A stretch of 64,000 nt of DNA from Mucilaginibacter aquariorum. GTDB taxonomy: Bacteria > Bacteroidota > Bacteroidia > Sphingobacteriales > Sphingobacteriaceae. Of the stretch, positions 62,701-64,000 are shown in pieces (within the stretch, counting starts at the first letter, position 1; every line of letters starts with the position of its first letter). The stretch covers positions 372,001 through 436,000 of the forward strand of contig NZ_JANHOH010000001.1 of the NCBI RefSeq assembly GCF_024498135.1. Direction: 5' to 3'. The notes under the pieces are model-generated. The model was not told the origin of the DNA, searched no databases, and saw nothing but the letters and a program-made list of their open reading frames with translations. Position numbers and translations under genes: made by a program.

Positions 62701-63177
62701 CTTGGCGTAAGCATCTTTGGGATGACGATGTCTATTGTAATGACAGGTATCGGTATCATAGCGCTTGCGGGGGTTGTGGTACGTAACGGTATATTACTGG
62801 TAGAGTTTACAGATATGTTGATAGCGCAGGGCGTGAGTCTGCATGATGCGGTTGTAGAAGCCGGCCATACCCGTATGACCCCGGTACTTTTAACCGCTAC
62901 AGCAGCCATATTGGGTTTAATACCACTGGCTGTAGGTTTCAATATCGACTTCGTAGGTTTGTTCACCCACTTTGAACCACATATTCACTTTGGTGGCGAT
63001 AACGTAGCTTTCTGGGGCCCGTTAGCATGGACAATGATATTTGGCCTTGGTTTCGCAACCATTATTACCCTAATATTAGTACCGTGTATGTACATCATCC
63101 GTGTAAACATGAAAAACTATTTCTTTGGTAAAAAGGAAAAGATCAAAGAGCCAGAATACGAAGCAGTTGAAGCGTAA
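59761..63177 (+). CDS. RND efflux transporter permease
   Basis: A 1138-residue inner-membrane pump of the AcrB/HAE1 superfamily. TM1 is near 21-40; periplasmic porter domains follow (about 45-335). TM helices around 340-500 contain LALGIVVDDAIVVIENTHR, with the paired Asp of the proton relay in TM4. The second porter half is about 570-850, and the last helices are about 870-1110. It exports drugs, detergents or other hydrophobic compounds by proton antiport. The operon is complete (TetR, TolC, adaptor, pump). Substrate unknown. Confidence 0.93.
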   Translation: MKDLKKEFGPSSWAIDNKTAIYVLIFMITVLGLVSYNNLPKENFPDIEIPKIFVTTTFLGQSPQNVENLVTRQLEKKLKSLKGLKKVTSNSVQNVSIITAEFQTDVEIKDAKIDVQDAVDKAKQDLPQNDDNFKEPIVSDVNIADLPILYVNISGDYDLKRLKEYADLLKDEIESYKEISRVDEVGALTPEIQINVDMNKMAAAQISFSDIIQAVGNENILSSAGTIKTDGVRRSIDIKQDFKNADEVAAMAIRNPKGQAVYLRDIAEIKDSFLEQESYARLKTPDNPKFKNVITLNVSKRAGENLIQASDKINELIKLKQKTVFPKGLDIVVTGDQSEKTRTTLNDLINTIVIGFILVTVILMFFMGTTNAIFVALSVPLSCFIAFMVMPWIGFTLNMIVLFSFLLALGIVVDDAIVVIENTHRIFANGKVPIKEAAKMAAGEVFLPVFSGTMTTLAPFIPLAFWNSIIGEFMFFLPITLIITLLASLVVAYIMNPVFAVDFMEPHHPGEHDKPKFDKKTSRATIYMAVAAAIGYWINVGVGNLVVLIMVLYLINHFFLLKVIDRFQNNAWPKFQNWYAKWLEKAVQRPVTMLVGTFGLFILSIVLLMTIGKTPEFFPSGDPNFAYVYITMPIGTDQATTDNVTKQIEQRVAKVVEPDKDVVSSIISNVTKGVTDPQDEDQGDYQNKGKVTVAFVEFGKRNGKDTKAVLAKIRNAVQGLPGVKIAVAQEASGPPVQKDISIEIIGDDLDSLVKTGSRLKTYLNKQNIAGIENLVADVQSDKPDIVFDIDRERANREGISTSQINQNLGTAIFGAKAADFRNTKEDDYQIKVRAMEEQRGNIDELRNLKITYRDLATGGAIRQVPISAFTDIRYTNTFSNIKRKQQRRVLTLGSSVIKPYNPNDVNANILRAIKNFKKDDSIVIRQGGGQEDQMEAVNFLGGAMATSFGLILIILMLQFNSIGKTFIIISEIFLSIIGVFLGVSIFGMTMSIVMTGIGIIALAGVVVRNGILLVEFTDMLIAQGVSLHDAVVEAGHTRMTPVLLTATAAILGLIPLAVGFNIDFVGLFTHFEPHIHFGGDNVAFWGPLAWTMIFGLGFATIITLILVPCMYIIRVNMKNYFFGKKEKIKEPEYEAVEA

Positions 63178-63191
63178 GCCAAATATTTATT

Positions 63192-63231
63192 AAAAAAGAG
63201 CCGCATAGTGTAAACTGTGCGGCTCTTTTTT
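63192..63231. terminator. Strong intrinsic terminator of the efflux operon
   Basis: A 14-bp perfect stem AAAAAAGAGCCGCA (63192-63205) with its complement at 63218-63231, ending in a T run. With A and T runs on both sides it can also stop the convergent gene. Confidence 0.92.
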
Positions 63232-63264
63232 ATGTTGCTTACTTATATTTTTTGATCAGGCCTT

Positions 63265-63774
63265 TTAGCATGCCAGCAATTTTTTCAGCTTTCTTTCGTT
63301 TTTACTGCCTGCATCAAGGGCATCATAAACCAAGCCTGCAGTTATTGCGTAAACACCGTGGTGTAATACATCAATGGCTATATCTTTTGATTCCTGTTCG
63401 TTAATTGGTTTGGCGGCATCATGCTTAGGCAGCATAATTAGGGCCGTGCCCCAAACAGCGCCAAAATGCAGTAGGGTAGCAGGTAAACCTTTTAATCCGG
63501 TAAGTCCAATTAATCCGCGGGCAACGCCCCAGGCTGTTCCGTAGCTCCAATGCAATTCTTGTGATAACCGCGTTTTATCTTCTTGAGTAGCCGGTTTTAC
63601 ACCTGCCGTATCTTCGGCAACTTTAACAGGTGCATCACTGGCCTGGCGTTTAGTTATTTTCATTTCTATCATTTGCGATAACGTCATAACGGCTGTTGCG
63701 GCAATTCCTGCCAGCAATCCCTTACCTATAGCACAACCCAGGGCGCCAAGTGTATTATCTTCATGCAGTTTCAT
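63265..63774 (-). CDS. Small membrane protein of unknown function
   Basis: A 169-residue protein with about three or four hydrophobic segments (about 12-34 GKGLLAGIAATAVMTLSQMI, 80-98, 100-118 and 135-152) and polar linkers rich in Lys and Asp. DUF1440/YagU-like proteins have a similar plan, but I cannot assign the family with confidence. It is divergent from the gene cut by the right window edge. Confidence 0.6.
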   Translation of the reverse strand: MKLHEDNTLGALGCAIGKGLLAGIAATAVMTLSQMIEMKITKRQASDAPVKVAEDTAGVKPATQEDKTRLSQELHWSYGTAWGVARGLIGLTGLKGLPATLLHFGAVWGTALIMLPKHDAAKPINEQESKDIAIDVLHHGVYAITAGLVYDALDAGSKNERKLKKLLAC

Positions 63775-63896
63775 ATTGTCTTTTTTGTTATCTATATAAC
63801 AATGTAAATTACCTATTGATTTGTATTTTTTAACTGAAACTATAAATAAGCGTTGATTTAGGAATGGTTATTGCATCTAAAACAGAAACATAGGTT

Positions 63897-64000
63897 ATGG
63901 AAGCTAAATTAACATATGCCTTTAAACAAGCTGCCGGGCTTGGTATTATTGCCGGTATGCGTTCCTTTTCGGCACCTGCAGTAATTAGCCATGTATATAG
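63897..64000 (+). CDS. DUF4126 family membrane protein, N-terminal fragment
   Basis: ATG 63897 opens MEAKLTYAFKQAAGLGIIAG and MRSFSAPAVISHVY to the window edge. The GxxAGMRSFSAPA pattern is typical of the first membrane helix of DUF4126 proteins. The gene continues beyond the window. Function unknown. Confidence 0.65.
   Translation, partial: MEAKLTYAFKQAAGLGIIAGMRSFSAPAVISHVY

Overview
The window looks like an ordinary chromosomal segment of a Bacteroidota bacterium, most likely Sphingobacteriaceae (Mucilaginibacter/Pedobacter-like). This is inferred from several signs: promoters of the TAnnTTTG type (two with TTG/TTTG at a 19-bp spacing), AT-rich leaders mostly without Shine-Dalgarno sequences, lineage-typical genes (PorE-like OmpA protein, DUF3667, TPR-histidine kinase lipoprotein, DinB paralogues, DUF4126), and many palindromic intergenic repeats. 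I see no tRNA or rRNA genes, CRISPR arrays, transposases, phage genes or plasmid functions.

Layout. 1-8 kb: end of an unknown gene, a frameshifted DUF3667 membrane gene, a nucleoside permease, an outer-membrane barrel protein, etfB-etfA-bifunctional nuclease, a TPR protein and dnaB. 8-20 kb: rlmB, mannose-1-phosphate guanylyltransferase, recQ, a PorE-like protein, queE, a lipoprotein/Rieske pair, folD, lepA and two zinc-ribbon membrane proteins. 20-31 kb: a secreted clan GH-A hydrolase, DinB, a DEAD-box helicase, a thioesterase, metE behind a cobalamin riboswitch, a two-gene unit (54-aa protein plus nucleotidyltransferase), EcsC, a 12-TM protein and a retropepsin-like protein. 31-41 kb: a BLUF photoreceptor, a sigma-54 response regulator, RNase P RNA (rnpB), a DinB/lipoprotein/SCO/cytochrome c cluster, a GH1 glucosidase, a TPR-histidine kinase and a glutaryl-CoA dehydrogenase-like enzyme. 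41-54 kb: folB, an FAD oxidase, a thioesterase, a small heat-shock protein, a DinB-like protein, YajQ, ppk1-ppx, ubiX, mtaB, lgt and an inositol monophosphatase. 54-64 kb: a NifU-type Fe-S protein, purB, a TetR-TolC-MFP-RND efflux operon, a small membrane protein and the start of a DUF4126 gene.

Genes that work together: etfB/etfA form the electron-transfer flavoprotein, which can accept electrons from acyl-CoA dehydrogenases such as the one at 40 kb. ppk1/ppx make and degrade polyphosphate and overlap by 4 bp. SCO plus cytochrome c fit respiratory copper or haem handling. TetR, TolC, adaptor and RND pump form a complete self-contained efflux system. metE is expected to be shut off by B12 through its riboswitch.

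No clearly new multi-gene system stands out. The least explained items are a triple hairpin repeat at 53.8-54.2 kb, a candidate short RNA at 48.9-49.0 kb, a 54-aa gene joined to a nucleotidyltransferase at 28 kb, a 29-aa ORF with its own promoter at 36.5 kb, a single-base frameshift at about 1,024, and several families of palindromic intergenic elements.
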